Positions 25,469 through 33,182 of a stretch of DNA of 48,019 bases are shown here, in pieces. Both the position numbers and the translations under genes were made by a program. The notes below the pieces were generated by a model that was not told the origin of the DNA, ran no database searches, and saw nothing but the letters and a program-made list of their open reading frames with translations. The DNA lies in contig JBNRMS010000064.1 of assembly GCA_050309735.1 (NCBI GenBank), forward strand, positions 1-48,019. The letters are read 5' to 3'. This DNA is from UMGS1002 sp050309735. GTDB lineage: Bacteria; Bacillota; Clostridia; Oscillospirales; CAG-272. Each line of letters opens with the position of its first letter. Position 1 is the first letter of the stretch.

Positions 25469-26295
25469 TCGACACGATTCCTTTCGGGGAGAAAAGACTC
25501 AAATATACATTTCAGCCCCATCTTGCGGTATTTTGAGTAGCTCTCGGCATCCTTCACAGTCCACACAAAGGTAGTCAGCTTATGAAATTTCATCATCAGC
25601 TTAACGGGAAAATATTCAATGCAGTCGCCATCAACCGCTAAAAAGTCCGGACGGGCGATAAAGTTTGAGAGCATCGCGGTCAGAATAAAGTCGTTATTGC
25701 GGTTTCCCGAGCTTTTTTTCATCAAATCTGTGTAAAGCAAGCCGCGCGGTATTCGGGGCGAGTGCTTCTTGAACCATCCGAGCATATAGGGGTTGAAAGA
25801 TTCTATTGCAACCTTACCTTCGTAATGCCCGAGCAAGCGCGAAACGGCAACGCAAAGTTCAGTGTCGCGACTCTCGCCCTTAAGCTCGATAAGCAGCGGA
25901 ACACGCCCCCTGACCGTTCTGAGCACATCCTCAAGCAGAGGGATTGTATAATTGGTGTTGCCAAGCTTACGCCAGCTAAGCTCAGCCCCGCGCAGCGAGT
26001 CAAGACGCACATCCTCACCGCACATCCGGGACAGGGTATAGTCGTGGAAAACCATAACATCGCCGTCGGCCGAGAGCTGAACGTCAAGCTCGATTCCATA
26101 TCCTGCCGCAGCGGCCGCGGCGAAGGCGGGGATTGAGTTTTCAGGGATTTTGTCGCCATGAAGTCCCCGGTGGGCGTAATCAATATTGAGCTTCTCAGTG
26201 CCGATGCGGTCGCGAGAGCGGCGCGGAGCCGTTAAACAGAGATACGCGGACGCGAGCGCAATGAGAACGCCGAGTACAACAAAAAAAGCAATCAT
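25465..26295 (-). CDS. Glycerophosphodiester phosphodiesterase, membrane anchored
   Basis: GDPD hydrolyses glycerophosphodiesters (phospholipid head groups or teichoic acid fragments) to glycerol-3-phosphate and an alcohol. An N-terminal helix (IAFFVVLGVLIALASAYLCL) anchors the domain, probably outside the cell. Catalytic signatures are YAHRGLHG, PENSIPAF, IELDVQLSADGDVMVFHD, with the two His and the Glu-Asp metal ligands retained, and a late TFVWTVKD segment. Two starts are possible: TTG at 26307, only 3 bases from AAAGG, or ATG at 26295; I take the ATG. The gene overlaps murQ (ATGA) and follows the MFS gene by about 25 bases. Confidence 0.88.
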   Translation of the reverse strand: MIAFFVVLGVLIALASAYLCLTAPRRSRDRIGTEKLNIDYAHRGLHGDKIPENSIPAFAAAAAAGYGIELDVQLSADGDVMVFHDYTLSRMCGEDVRLDSLRGAELSWRKLGNTNYTIPLLEDVLRTVRGRVPLLIELKGESRDTELCVAVSRLLGHYEGKVAIESFNPYMLGWFKKHSPRIPRGLLYTDLMKKSSGNRNNDFILTAMLSNFIARPDFLAVDGDCIEYFPVKLMMKFHKLTTFVWTVKDAESYSKYRKMGLKCIFESFLPERNRVE

Positions 26296-26321
26296 AACTA
26301 TAAACAAAACCTTTCAGTAAT

Positions 26322-27923
26322 TTATCTTTCGGCACGTGCCGGTATCGGCTTTGCGTCGCCGTGGCGCACAAAGAGCATTGTTATAAACGACCCAAGAACA
26401 AAAATTGCCGCATAGGGGAAGAGATATGTCATCCGAATATCGAGAAAAATCCCGCTGAAAATCGGGGTTATAGTCTGGGCCGCCATACTCGCGGTGTAAT
26501 AAAAACCGGTATAACGGCCGACGTCACTGCCCCGCGACAGCTCAACCACCATCGGAAAGGAGTTGACATTTATAGTCGCCCAGCCTATTCCCGCCAGCGC
26601 GAACATCGCGTTCATAACCGCGGCCGGGCTGCCCTCGCGCATGAATATCGCAACGATAAAGGCGGCGCTCAAAATCAAGATTCCCGAGAGAATTGCCTTC
26701 TTCCTTCCGATTTTCGACGATATAATGCCAACCGGTATATACGATAAAATCGCCGCGGCCTGCGCGATTATCAGGGTTAGATTGTAATCAAGCGCGAGCA
26801 CCTTTCCGGCATAGACCGAATATTTGCTTGTCACAGCGTTATATCCCATAAACCAGAGAACAACCGAGGCGAGAATAAGCACAAGCGAGGTAAGCTCGCC
26901 CTTTGAGAGCCTGCGCCCGCCGGGTGAGGTGTCGCCGTCGTCTGCCTCAATAAGACCGTATGCCCGGCTTTCCTCCTCCATTTGCATCACAAGCTTTTTC
27001 TCGTTGACACTCAGCATAAAAATAATCAGCGCCGCTATCATCACCGCCGCCACTATAGCAAAGAAAACAGTGTAGCTCATCAAGGCGTTTGCCGGGTCGC
27101 CGGTTCTCAGCAACGTGCCGAGAATCAGAACAAGTATTCCGCCGGCCGAGCCCATAAGGTTAATAACCGCGTTTGCCTTTGAACGCAGGGGCTTTATTGT
27201 AACGTCGGGCATCAGCGCAACGGCGGGTGAGCGGAAGGTTGCCATCGAGAGAAGAACAATCAGGAGCAGCCCCATGAAGAATATAAGAGTTGCGGGGCTG
27301 CCGGTTGTGATATCCCACGCGTATGCCTGCCGCGCCGGGACGACATAGTTTGTGTAGTCGGGATTTGTCACCTTCACCGGGTTTCCGTCGGCGCTTCTCA
27401 CAATCTCGCCGGTCTTCTCGTCAAGCTTGTCTGTTTTAAGCGTTATTGAGGTAAATTGCTCGCGGGTGAATTTCTCGGTGATTATGTATTTCTCACCCGA
27501 AGGGGTTACAAGCTCGTACTCGACACCGTCGGCTCCGGATTTGGTTTTATAGTCATAATCGTAGAGAAATTCGAGGGAAGCCTCACCTCCCGCCCCGGTA
27601 ACAGCGTCAAGCTTTGTAAGCTGCATCGCGTCCACAAAAGAGAGCGACACGAAAGCAACGGCGGCGACTATCGTTCCTATAAGAATGTAGGGCGTGCGGC
27701 GGCCAAGACGCGAGTTTGTTCGATCCGAGAGAGCGCCGAAGAGCGGAAGCAGGAAAAGCGCTAAGATGTTGTCAAGCGCCATAACCGCGCCCGACCAGGT
27801 CTGCGACATACCGAATTTATCGGTCAAAATCTTTGGGATAATAGTGTCGTAGGCCTGCCAGAAGGTTGAGATGAGGAAGAAAGCGAAGCCCACAAAAATG
27901 ACTTTACGGTAGTTCAGTTTCAT
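26322..27923 (-). CDS. MFS sugar transporter, SLC45-like, with a large extracytoplasmic insert
   Basis: A 533-residue major facilitator protein. The first helix WQAYDTIIPKIL and the loop GALSDRTNSRLGRRTPYIL (motif A-like) match the SLC45/GPH-like sugar transporters of Clostridia. Between helix 3 (ending near residue 102 of the open frame) and helix 4 (starting near 214) lies an insert of roughly 110 polar residues with TPSGEKYIITEKF and DEKTGEIVRSADGNP, predicted outside the cell. The substrate is unknown; co-transcription with GDPD and murQ hints at a wall or membrane breakdown product. The ATG at 27923 is preferred, with AAAGGA 12 bases upstream. Confidence 0.8.
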   Translation of the reverse strand: MKLNYRKVIFVGFAFFLISTFWQAYDTIIPKILTDKFGMSQTWSGAVMALDNILALFLLPLFGALSDRTNSRLGRRTPYILIGTIVAAVAFVSLSFVDAMQLTKLDAVTGAGGEASLEFLYDYDYKTKSGADGVEYELVTPSGEKYIITEKFTREQFTSITLKTDKLDEKTGEIVRSADGNPVKVTNPDYTNYVVPARQAYAWDITTGSPATLIFFMGLLLIVLLSMATFRSPAVALMPDVTIKPLRSKANAVINLMGSAGGILVLILGTLLRTGDPANALMSYTVFFAIVAAVMIAALIIFMLSVNEKKLVMQMEEESRAYGLIEADDGDTSPGGRRLSKGELTSLVLILASVVLWFMGYNAVTSKYSVYAGKVLALDYNLTLIIAQAAAILSYIPVGIISSKIGRKKAILSGILILSAAFIVAIFMREGSPAAVMNAMFALAGIGWATINVNSFPMVVELSRGSDVGRYTGFYYTASMAAQTITPIFSGIFLDIRMTYLFPYAAIFVLGSFITMLFVRHGDAKPIPARAER

Positions 27924-28030
27924 GCTTGTAACCATTCCTTTCGAGTGTGCCGATATTTGTGTCGTGTTCTTTCAGAATTGGATTTTACCTTGAGGGGCGC
28001 CCGCCCTCCAAAGCTATTTAGTTTTACATA

Positions 28031-28059
28031 ATTATACACCAAAGCCGCCCGAATGTAAA
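28031..28059 (-). promoter_or_regulatory. Sigma-A-type promoter of the MFS-GDPD-murQ operon
   Basis: On the minus strand TTTACA (28054-28059), a 17-bp spacer, and TATAAT (28031-28036). The leader of about 100 nt contains a GC hairpin (GAGGG...CCCTC near 27993-28012). Confidence 0.7.
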
Positions 28060-28224
28060 GCGCGTATTTGAGCATTATACCGGGTTTTGGTGCTCGGCAA
28101 GGCCACACACCATTTTTTATATTCAAAATTTTATTTTCGGTGCCGACATAACAACTGTGTCACAATTTTAGATATTGTAACTAATTGTTCTCTTGTCATT
28201 TTGCGTTGTGATACAATTTCTTGC
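28060..28224. other. Gene-free divergent region between MFS and rnhA
   Basis: AT-rich intergenic DNA without a supported ORF. It has imperfect inverted repeats built from ACAAT/ATTGT (28151-28180) and TTGT-GAT-ACAA (28206-28216) that could be operators. Confidence 0.35.
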
Positions 28225-28253
28225 TTTACACAGACGAGATTATCTGATATAAT
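28225..28253 (+). promoter_or_regulatory. Promoter of rnhA
   Basis: TTTACA (28225-28230), a 17-bp spacer, and TATAAT (28248-28253) with an extended TG at 28245-28246. The start of transcription would be near 28260, about 40 bases before the GTG. Confidence 0.7.
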
Positions 28254-28300
28254 TATTAATCAGAAAAAAGAAAGAAAGGCCGCGCCTGCCCGGCTATGCC

Positions 28301-28765
28301 GTGGGAGACGCGGAATCAGAGAAATTGGAACACGTTGATATATACACCGACGGCGCCTGCCGGGGAAATCCGGGACCGGGGGGCTGGGCTGCGATACTTG
28401 TCTGCCGCGGCTTTGAACGCGAAATCTCGGGGGGCGAGAAATCAACCACCAACAACCGCATGGAACTGACGGCAGCCATCGAAGGGCTTGCGGCACTAAA
28501 ATTCCCCTGCGAGGTGACCCTCACCTCAGACTCAAAATACTTAACCGACGCCGTTAACCGCGGCTGGCTGAAGTCGTGGCAGGCGCGCGGCTGGGTGAAA
28601 TCAAATCGCGAGCCTGTTCTCAATATTGACCTGTGGAAAAAGTTGCTCGACCTTATCTCCGGGCATCGCGTCACCTTTGTCTGGGTGCGAGGGCATGACG
28701 GCCATCGGTATAACGAGAGGTGCGACGCACTCGCCACAGCCTTTGCCGACAGCTTTAATAAATAA
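28301..28765 (+). CDS. rnhA: Ribonuclease HI
   Basis: RNase HI removes RNA from RNA-DNA hybrids. The 154-residue protein carries the full catalytic set: Asp17 in DIYTDGACRGNPGPGGW, Glu55 in NNRMELTAA, Asp77 in TSDSKY, and Asp142 in ERCDALA, with His132 in VRGHDGH. The start is uncertain. GTG at 28301 is the upstream limit in this frame but has AAAGG 25 bases away; TTG at 28325 is the alternative and gives a protein starting just before HVDIYTDG. Monocistronic, with a promoter and a perfect palindrome downstream. Confidence 0.94.
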   Translation: MGDAESEKLEHVDIYTDGACRGNPGPGGWAAILVCRGFEREISGGEKSTTNNRMELTAAIEGLAALKFPCEVTLTSDSKYLTDAVNRGWLKSWQARGWVKSNREPVLNIDLWKKLLDLISGHRVTFVWVRGHDGHRYNERCDALATAFADSFNK

Positions 28766-28879
28766 AAATTGAGCGCGAGGATTTTGTGCTTATAAAACAA
28801 AGAATCACGCGCAAGGCTTTTATGCTTATGAATTTAAATAAGCCGTTGCATGGGTAACCCTGACAATGCCCGAAGTCTA

Positions 28880-28905
28880 TTTGAGCCGCCCCGGGGCGGC
28901 TCAAA
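28880..28905. terminator. Perfect 26-bp palindrome between rnhA and the DUF47 gene
   Basis: TTTGAGCCGCCCC joined directly to its reverse complement, followed by AATTTATTATAGTTTT on the plus strand. It is a likely terminator for rnhA and, reversed, for the convergent phosphate genes. The 5' half equals the hairpin module at 12650 and 44177. Between rnhA and it (28770-28850) two more hairpins (GCGCG...CGCGC; AGGCTT...AAGCC) occur. Confidence 0.65.
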
Positions 28906-28924
28906 ATTTATTATAGTTTTAATA

Positions 28925-29530
28925 TTATATATTGTTCATCGCCGCCGTGATAATTGTCTCGCAGCACATACAAAGGCTGTCATAAAGCCGATATTCCGCG
29001 CAAAAACTCGCCCGCTGATACCGATTTTCGGCCCCCGCTCTTTTGTTTTCTGTCGAGGCCGAGAAATAGGCTGCGGCAGAGGGTACAGGCTTTTTTTTCC
29101 GCAAACCGCCAAGCATCCGCGAGAAGTTCTCGATTGTCACTGCAAGCTCAAGGCAGGCCGGGGCAAGCCCCGAGACCTTGCCAAGCTCCCCCGGGCGAAA
29201 ATCACTTGCCGCCCCAGCCGCCCGGCGGAGCGACAGTGTTACTGCCGACAGGTCGCCCCGTTCGATCGGGGTGATAAAGTCGGCCGCAAGCGCCCGCATA
29301 ATCTGCCCGGCAATATTATCTGCCTCGGCGGCAAGTCGAAGAGCGGCGGGCGCAGCAGAGGTGTGAGCGGCAAAGGCGGGTGCGGCTGAACCTGACGCTG
29401 CCGCAAAACCAGAAGATCTGATTGAAATGTCAGCGCTCCCCCGCCCTGCCTGCCCGCATGCGAGTCTCACCGCCTCATGTACTATCCTGCCGAGCCTCTC
29501 TATCGCGGCGTAATATTCCGATTCTCTCAT
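28925..29530 (-). CDS. PhoU-like (DUF47) Pit accessory protein
   Basis: A 201-residue, largely helical, alanine-rich protein. The segment FITPIERGDLSAVTLSLRRA matches the DUF47 / PhoU-like family hallmark (TPIDREDI-like), and the gene lies 48 bases downstream of a PiT transporter gene, the usual partner. Such proteins are thought to regulate Pit-type phosphate transport. The central stretch (about residues 40-65) is low-complexity Ala/Ser, unusual for the family. GAGG lies 5 bases before the ATG. Identification rests on one motif and context. Confidence 0.75.
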   Translation of the reverse strand: MRESEYYAAIERLGRIVHEAVRLACGQAGRGSADISIRSSGFAAASGSAAPAFAAHTSAAPAALRLAAEADNIAGQIMRALAADFITPIERGDLSAVTLSLRRAAGAASDFRPGELGKVSGLAPACLELAVTIENFSRMLGGLRKKKPVPSAAAYFSASTENKRAGAENRYQRASFCAEYRLYDSLCMCCETIITAAMNNI

Positions 29531-29578
29531 AGCACCTCACAATTCACTATTTATCATTACCTTTTTGGGCATTTTTCA

Positions 29579-30571
29579 TTATTTCAAACCTCTTGCCAGC
29601 CATGCTGCGCCCCAGCCGAGCAAGAAGCAGGCTGGAAAGGTCAGAAACCACGCGACTATCATATCGCCGACATCTCGGTAGTCAAGCCCACCCCGCCGAC
29701 CGGCGCTGCCGGCACCCATGACGGCACAGGTTTTGGCGTGGGTTGTGCTGACGGGCAATCCGGCAAAAGTACATAGCGCAAGACAGAACGAGGAGGCGAG
29801 GTCGGCGGCGACCCCGCGCGGCGCGTCAAGCTTCACCATATGAAGGGCCACTTTTTCGATTATTCTTGACCCCCCAGCCGCCGTTCCGAGCGCCATAACA
29901 AGGGCTGTAAAAAGCGCCGCCGGGGGCGGTATCGCTCCCTCCCACTTGCCGCCCGAGAGGCTTACACAGAGCATGATTATTGCCATGAATTTTTGCCCGT
30001 CCTGAAGCCCGTGCAGATACGCGCCTGACGCCGCTCCGGCTCGCTGGGCAAAAACAAAAAACGGCATTGAGCGGCGTCGGTCTGTATTTCGGAAAAGAAG
30101 CGCGAGAGCGGTAAAAGCTGCACGACCGAGAAGATAGACCGGGAGGGTTGAGAGAAGCAAACCCAATGCCACCCTGCCCCACCCTTCACGATTTATTGAG
30201 TCCGCGCCATGCAGCGACGCCGCCGCCCCGGCAAGCCCGGCCAGGAGAGCATGGCTCTCGCTGGTCGGGATGCCGAAATACCACGCCGTCAATGCCCAAA
30301 TAGAAACCGCAACCATTCCGGCGAAAAGGGCGAGCAGGGCGTCTTCCCCCCGACCAAAATCGGCAATTGAATAAACAGAGCGCGCCACCTCTCCGCCGCT
30401 CAGCGCGGCGGTTAGCGCACCGGCAAGATTACAGACCGCCGCCAGCGCCACCGCACTCCCCGGCTTCATCGAGCGTGAGCCTATGCATGAGGCAACGGCG
30501 TTTGGCGCGTCTGTCCAGCCGTTTACAAAAATAAGAGCGGTCAGCGCCGCGAGCGTGAGATAATAAAGCAT
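29579..30571 (-). CDS. Inorganic phosphate transporter, PiT family
   Basis: A low-affinity cation-coupled phosphate permease of 330 residues and about ten helices. Both PiT signature repeats are visible: NGWTDAPNAVAS near the N-terminus and HGLQDGQKF in the second half, as are IPTSESHALL and PVSTTHAKT. The usual NDxAN is WTDAPNAV and QDGQK here, so the canonical Asn is replaced while Asp is kept in both. The frame opens at 30589, but GGAAGGGG lies 6 bases before the ATG at 30571. It is followed by the DUF47 partner. Confidence 0.92.
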   Translation of the reverse strand: MLYYLTLAALTALIFVNGWTDAPNAVASCIGSRSMKPGSAVALAAVCNLAGALTAALSGGEVARSVYSIADFGRGEDALLALFAGMVAVSIWALTAWYFGIPTSESHALLAGLAGAAASLHGADSINREGWGRVALGLLLSTLPVYLLGRAAFTALALLFRNTDRRRSMPFFVFAQRAGAASGAYLHGLQDGQKFMAIIMLCVSLSGGKWEGAIPPPAALFTALVMALGTAAGGSRIIEKVALHMVKLDAPRGVAADLASSFCLALCTFAGLPVSTTHAKTCAVMGAGSAGRRGGLDYRDVGDMIVAWFLTFPACFLLGWGAAWLARGLK

Positions 30572-30603
30572 CGCTATCCCCTTCCACATGAAATCATATG
30601 AAA

Positions 30604-30634
30604 GCCGCCCCGAAATAATGTATTTCGGGGCGGC
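30604..30634 (-). terminator. Hairpin downstream of the glycosidase gene
   Basis: A perfect 14-bp stem GCCGCCCCGAAATA / TATTTCGGGGCGGC with a 3-nt loop and a short T tract on the minus strand. It lies 300 bases beyond the glycosidase stop and 33 bases before the PiT start, so it shields the PiT operon. Confidence 0.55.
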
Positions 30635-30649
30635 AAAAGTCTTGGCAGA

Positions 30650-30750
30650 AAAGGATTTTCTTCAAGGATTTTATTCAGAGCCTGAGCGAAAAAGGATTTT
30701 CTTCAAGGATTTTATTCAGAGCCTGAGCAAAAGAGGATTTTCTTCGAAGA
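30650..30750. repeat. 41-bp tandem direct repeat, about 2.5 copies
   Basis: The unit AGGATTTTCTTCAAGGATTT plus TTATTCAGAGCCTGAGC and a short linker starts at 30652, 30693 and 30734 (partial). The copies are nearly identical. The period is not a multiple of three, so no protein repeat is implied. Confidence 0.8.
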
Positions 30751-30954
30751 AAAATGCTTTGCGCTTGTTTCGGACTTGCCGAAGAAGTCACTATCGGATA
30801 TGCAGGTAATCCCGCTACTGCAATCGCGAGAGGGCATAAATCTCGTCAATCCGAAAAAAATTGTCATAATAATGTGTAGAGAGGGAGATAGGAGCGGTCT
30901 GGGCTCGAATTTCTATCAAAACATCACCAAGCCCAGCGCTCTCCTTCTCGCTCC
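30751..30954. other. Gene-free region with a long imperfect hairpin
   Basis: No gene is supported. Near 30885-30955 two segments (AGGAGCG..TGGGCT and AGCCCA.CGCT.CTCCT) pair over about 18 bases around a ~25-nt AT-rich loop, directly after the stop of the glycosidase gene on the minus strand. No T-run follows. Confidence 0.4.
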
Positions 30955-33078
30955 TCACGCTCCCAGAGCCTTGGCTATCGCAAAGCCGGCGAAGGAGGCA
31001 AAGCCGTGGTCAAGAGAGCCTTTGGGCTCTGTGTACTCCCAAAGAGTGCCGGTCTGCTCGGCCATATAGCCAAAATAGCCGCGTATCTCGTCAAGAAGTC
31101 GCTCGTATTTTTTCTCTCCAAGCAGAATCTCCATGCGCAGATAAATTCCCATCAGAGCATTTGCCTTTTCGATGTCGGGCAGCGCGTCTGTGCGCCCGGG
31201 GCCGAATATATTGTAAACTGCGTCGCACAGGGTCGCATATTTTGGCGCGCAAATGTCAATATGACCGAATCGTATTGCGTAATACTGACAGGCCTCGGAG
31301 CGATTGCCAGTATTGACCAGCGCCCCGCTCTCGTTTCTTATCGCGTTGTCGGTGAAAAAGGAGCCGTCAAAGGACAACTCGATAGTCTTTTCACGGATTT
31401 TCGCGGCCTTTTTCGAGAGGTGGGGAAGATCGAAAATTTTGTCGGCGCATTCAAGCATTTCGGAGTAGAGGAAATTAGTCGGGTAGTTGACGTCATGCCC
31501 CCACTTGTTCGCCGCCGACCACTCAATAAAGTTCCAGCCCTCCAGTTTCTCGAGCAGACCGTCCGGATTTTCGAACTTCTCGAAATAATTGACAAGACCG
31601 AGAACTGTATCCCGGAAAAACTCACGGCAGGCCTCCGGATTTCTGTGGTTTAGATATTGTTCAAGCTCAAGCACATACCACATTGCCCACTGGGGAATAA
31701 AGCGCGAGCCTATAACGTCTGCCGGATAGAGCATTGGAAGCATTCCCTCGGGCACAACCCAGCCGTATGCGTTTTCCTCGGGGCAATCGAGCGGGCGGAG
31801 AACATAGTTTTCAAGAAAGGCGTCTTCAACCCGGGTCTCACCGGTGAGAAAATACTCAACCTGCGCTGTGTAATAGCTGTCGCAAAGCCAACCTCCCCGC
31901 TCTCGCGAGGGGCAATCCATATAGATATCAACGGCATTGTGCGAGAAGGTGCGGCAGGCAGCCTCCCAAATTTTTGCAAGCGTCGGATCGTCTGTTTTAA
32001 GTTGCCTGAAGTTATCAACAGGGTGGCGCATTCGCTTCACTGAAAAACCCCGCAACAAAATCTCACCGCTCTTGACAATTATTATCGCGTATCGCAGCGT
32101 GTAGGGCTCAAAGCTCTCGCGGGCAAAGCTCTCGCCGCCCTTAACTAAATATTCAATCACGTTTACTGCCGTCATGCGAGGAATCGGATATTCGGTCGCG
32201 CTCCCGTTTTCGTTGTAGCCAAGTATCACATCGCAGTCGCTTAGTGCTTCAAATTCGGGACAAAGAAAGCCTGCCTCCACATGACCAAGGTCAACTATCG
32301 CATATTCGCCGGCGCGCAGTGTCACCGGGAAGGCGGTGTTAGGCGCACTTGGCTGAATATTCACGCGCTGGATATACCAGAAGGGTTTAAATTCAATCTC
32401 GTCATACTGCCACCCTCCCCACTCTCCGAGTATTTCTTGCTCTTTATAAGGTGCGTTTTTTATCTTTGCGTTCTCATCAACAAGATATAAACCCTGACCT
32501 GCAATGCTCCCGGCGCGGTATTCCGAATAGTCGGGATAGGGCGCGCGGCGGGGAAGATAATTCAGCTTAAAGAGAAGCTCGGCCACCGGCACCTCGGCGT
32601 ATTTATCATAGGGCAGTATGCCTTCACGGTAGTCCCAAACCTCCGAGAATTGACGCTGCCGCGAATACCTCATAACGCGCTGCAAATGTGTATTTGGCAT
32701 GTGGCAGCTAAAGTCCCGTCCGGTGAAGGCAACCACATTCCCCTCGGCGTTGCGCACCTCAGCGCAGATATACGAGGGCTGATTTACCGAGGTCAGCGAG
32801 AAGCAGCGATAGCCGACCACCTCAATGGCAAGCATATCCCCGCCAGAAGAACCTACCTGAAGGTCAATCTCATCAACCCGTGCGCAACCCTTTGCAGCGC
32901 GCGCCGGCCCGTAATGCAAAAAACGGCCCCCGAGATAAACCTTATAAAAGGACGCGCCGGTGACATAAAGCTTCAATCCGGACGCCGCCGGAAGGGGGCA
33001 GCAAAAAACCGCCTGAGTGTTCTTCTCGTTCTCATACCCCGCCGCAAAAATCGGAACCGCGTTCCTGAAAAATTCCAT
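30955..33078 (-). CDS. GH78-like alpha-L-rhamnosidase family glycosidase
   Basis: A 707-residue protein with an N-terminal beta-sandwich region and a C-terminal six-hairpin (alpha/alpha)6 domain. The segment YMDCPSRERGGWLCDSYYT corresponds to the GH78 catalytic loop carrying the general acid, and LWEYTEPKGSLDHGFASFAG resembles the late conserved block. There is no signal peptide, so it acts in the cytoplasm on imported oligosaccharides. Rhamnose specificity is inferred from the family only. The ATG at 33078 is preferred, with AAAGGTG about 12 bases upstream; the frame opens at 33135. It is last in the locus, after the three binding proteins. Confidence 0.8.
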   Translation of the reverse strand: MEFFRNAVPIFAAGYENEKNTQAVFCCPLPAASGLKLYVTGASFYKVYLGGRFLHYGPARAAKGCARVDEIDLQVGSSGGDMLAIEVVGYRCFSLTSVNQPSYICAEVRNAEGNVVAFTGRDFSCHMPNTHLQRVMRYSRQRQFSEVWDYREGILPYDKYAEVPVAELLFKLNYLPRRAPYPDYSEYRAGSIAGQGLYLVDENAKIKNAPYKEQEILGEWGGWQYDEIEFKPFWYIQRVNIQPSAPNTAFPVTLRAGEYAIVDLGHVEAGFLCPEFEALSDCDVILGYNENGSATEYPIPRMTAVNVIEYLVKGGESFARESFEPYTLRYAIIIVKSGEILLRGFSVKRMRHPVDNFRQLKTDDPTLAKIWEAACRTFSHNAVDIYMDCPSRERGGWLCDSYYTAQVEYFLTGETRVEDAFLENYVLRPLDCPEENAYGWVVPEGMLPMLYPADVIGSRFIPQWAMWYVLELEQYLNHRNPEACREFFRDTVLGLVNYFEKFENPDGLLEKLEGWNFIEWSAANKWGHDVNYPTNFLYSEMLECADKIFDLPHLSKKAAKIREKTIELSFDGSFFTDNAIRNESGALVNTGNRSEACQYYAIRFGHIDICAPKYATLCDAVYNIFGPGRTDALPDIEKANALMGIYLRMEILLGEKKYERLLDEIRGYFGYMAEQTGTLWEYTEPKGSLDHGFASFAGFAIAKALGA

Positions 33079-33115
33079 ATTCGCACAACACCTTTCGCTA
33101 AACAATAATATAAGG

Positions 33116-33177
33116 GCAAGGACCTCCCCCGGCATAGAACGGTAAAAACCAACCGCCCCGCCCGGCTCGGTCCTTGC
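33116..33177 (-). promoter_or_regulatory. Hairpin between binding-protein and glycosidase genes
   Basis: GCAAGGACC pairs perfectly with GGTCCTTGC across a GC-rich interior that can pair further. It lies between the SBP stop and the glycosidase start. Without a clear T-run it may act as an attenuator or an RNA-stability barrier. Confidence 0.45.
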
Positions 33178-33182
33178 TTAAT

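Noticed and set aside
30588..30809. 73-residue ORF across the 41-bp repeats
   Set aside because: The repeat period breaks the frame and there is no start signal; the peptide is an artefact of the tandem DNA repeat.
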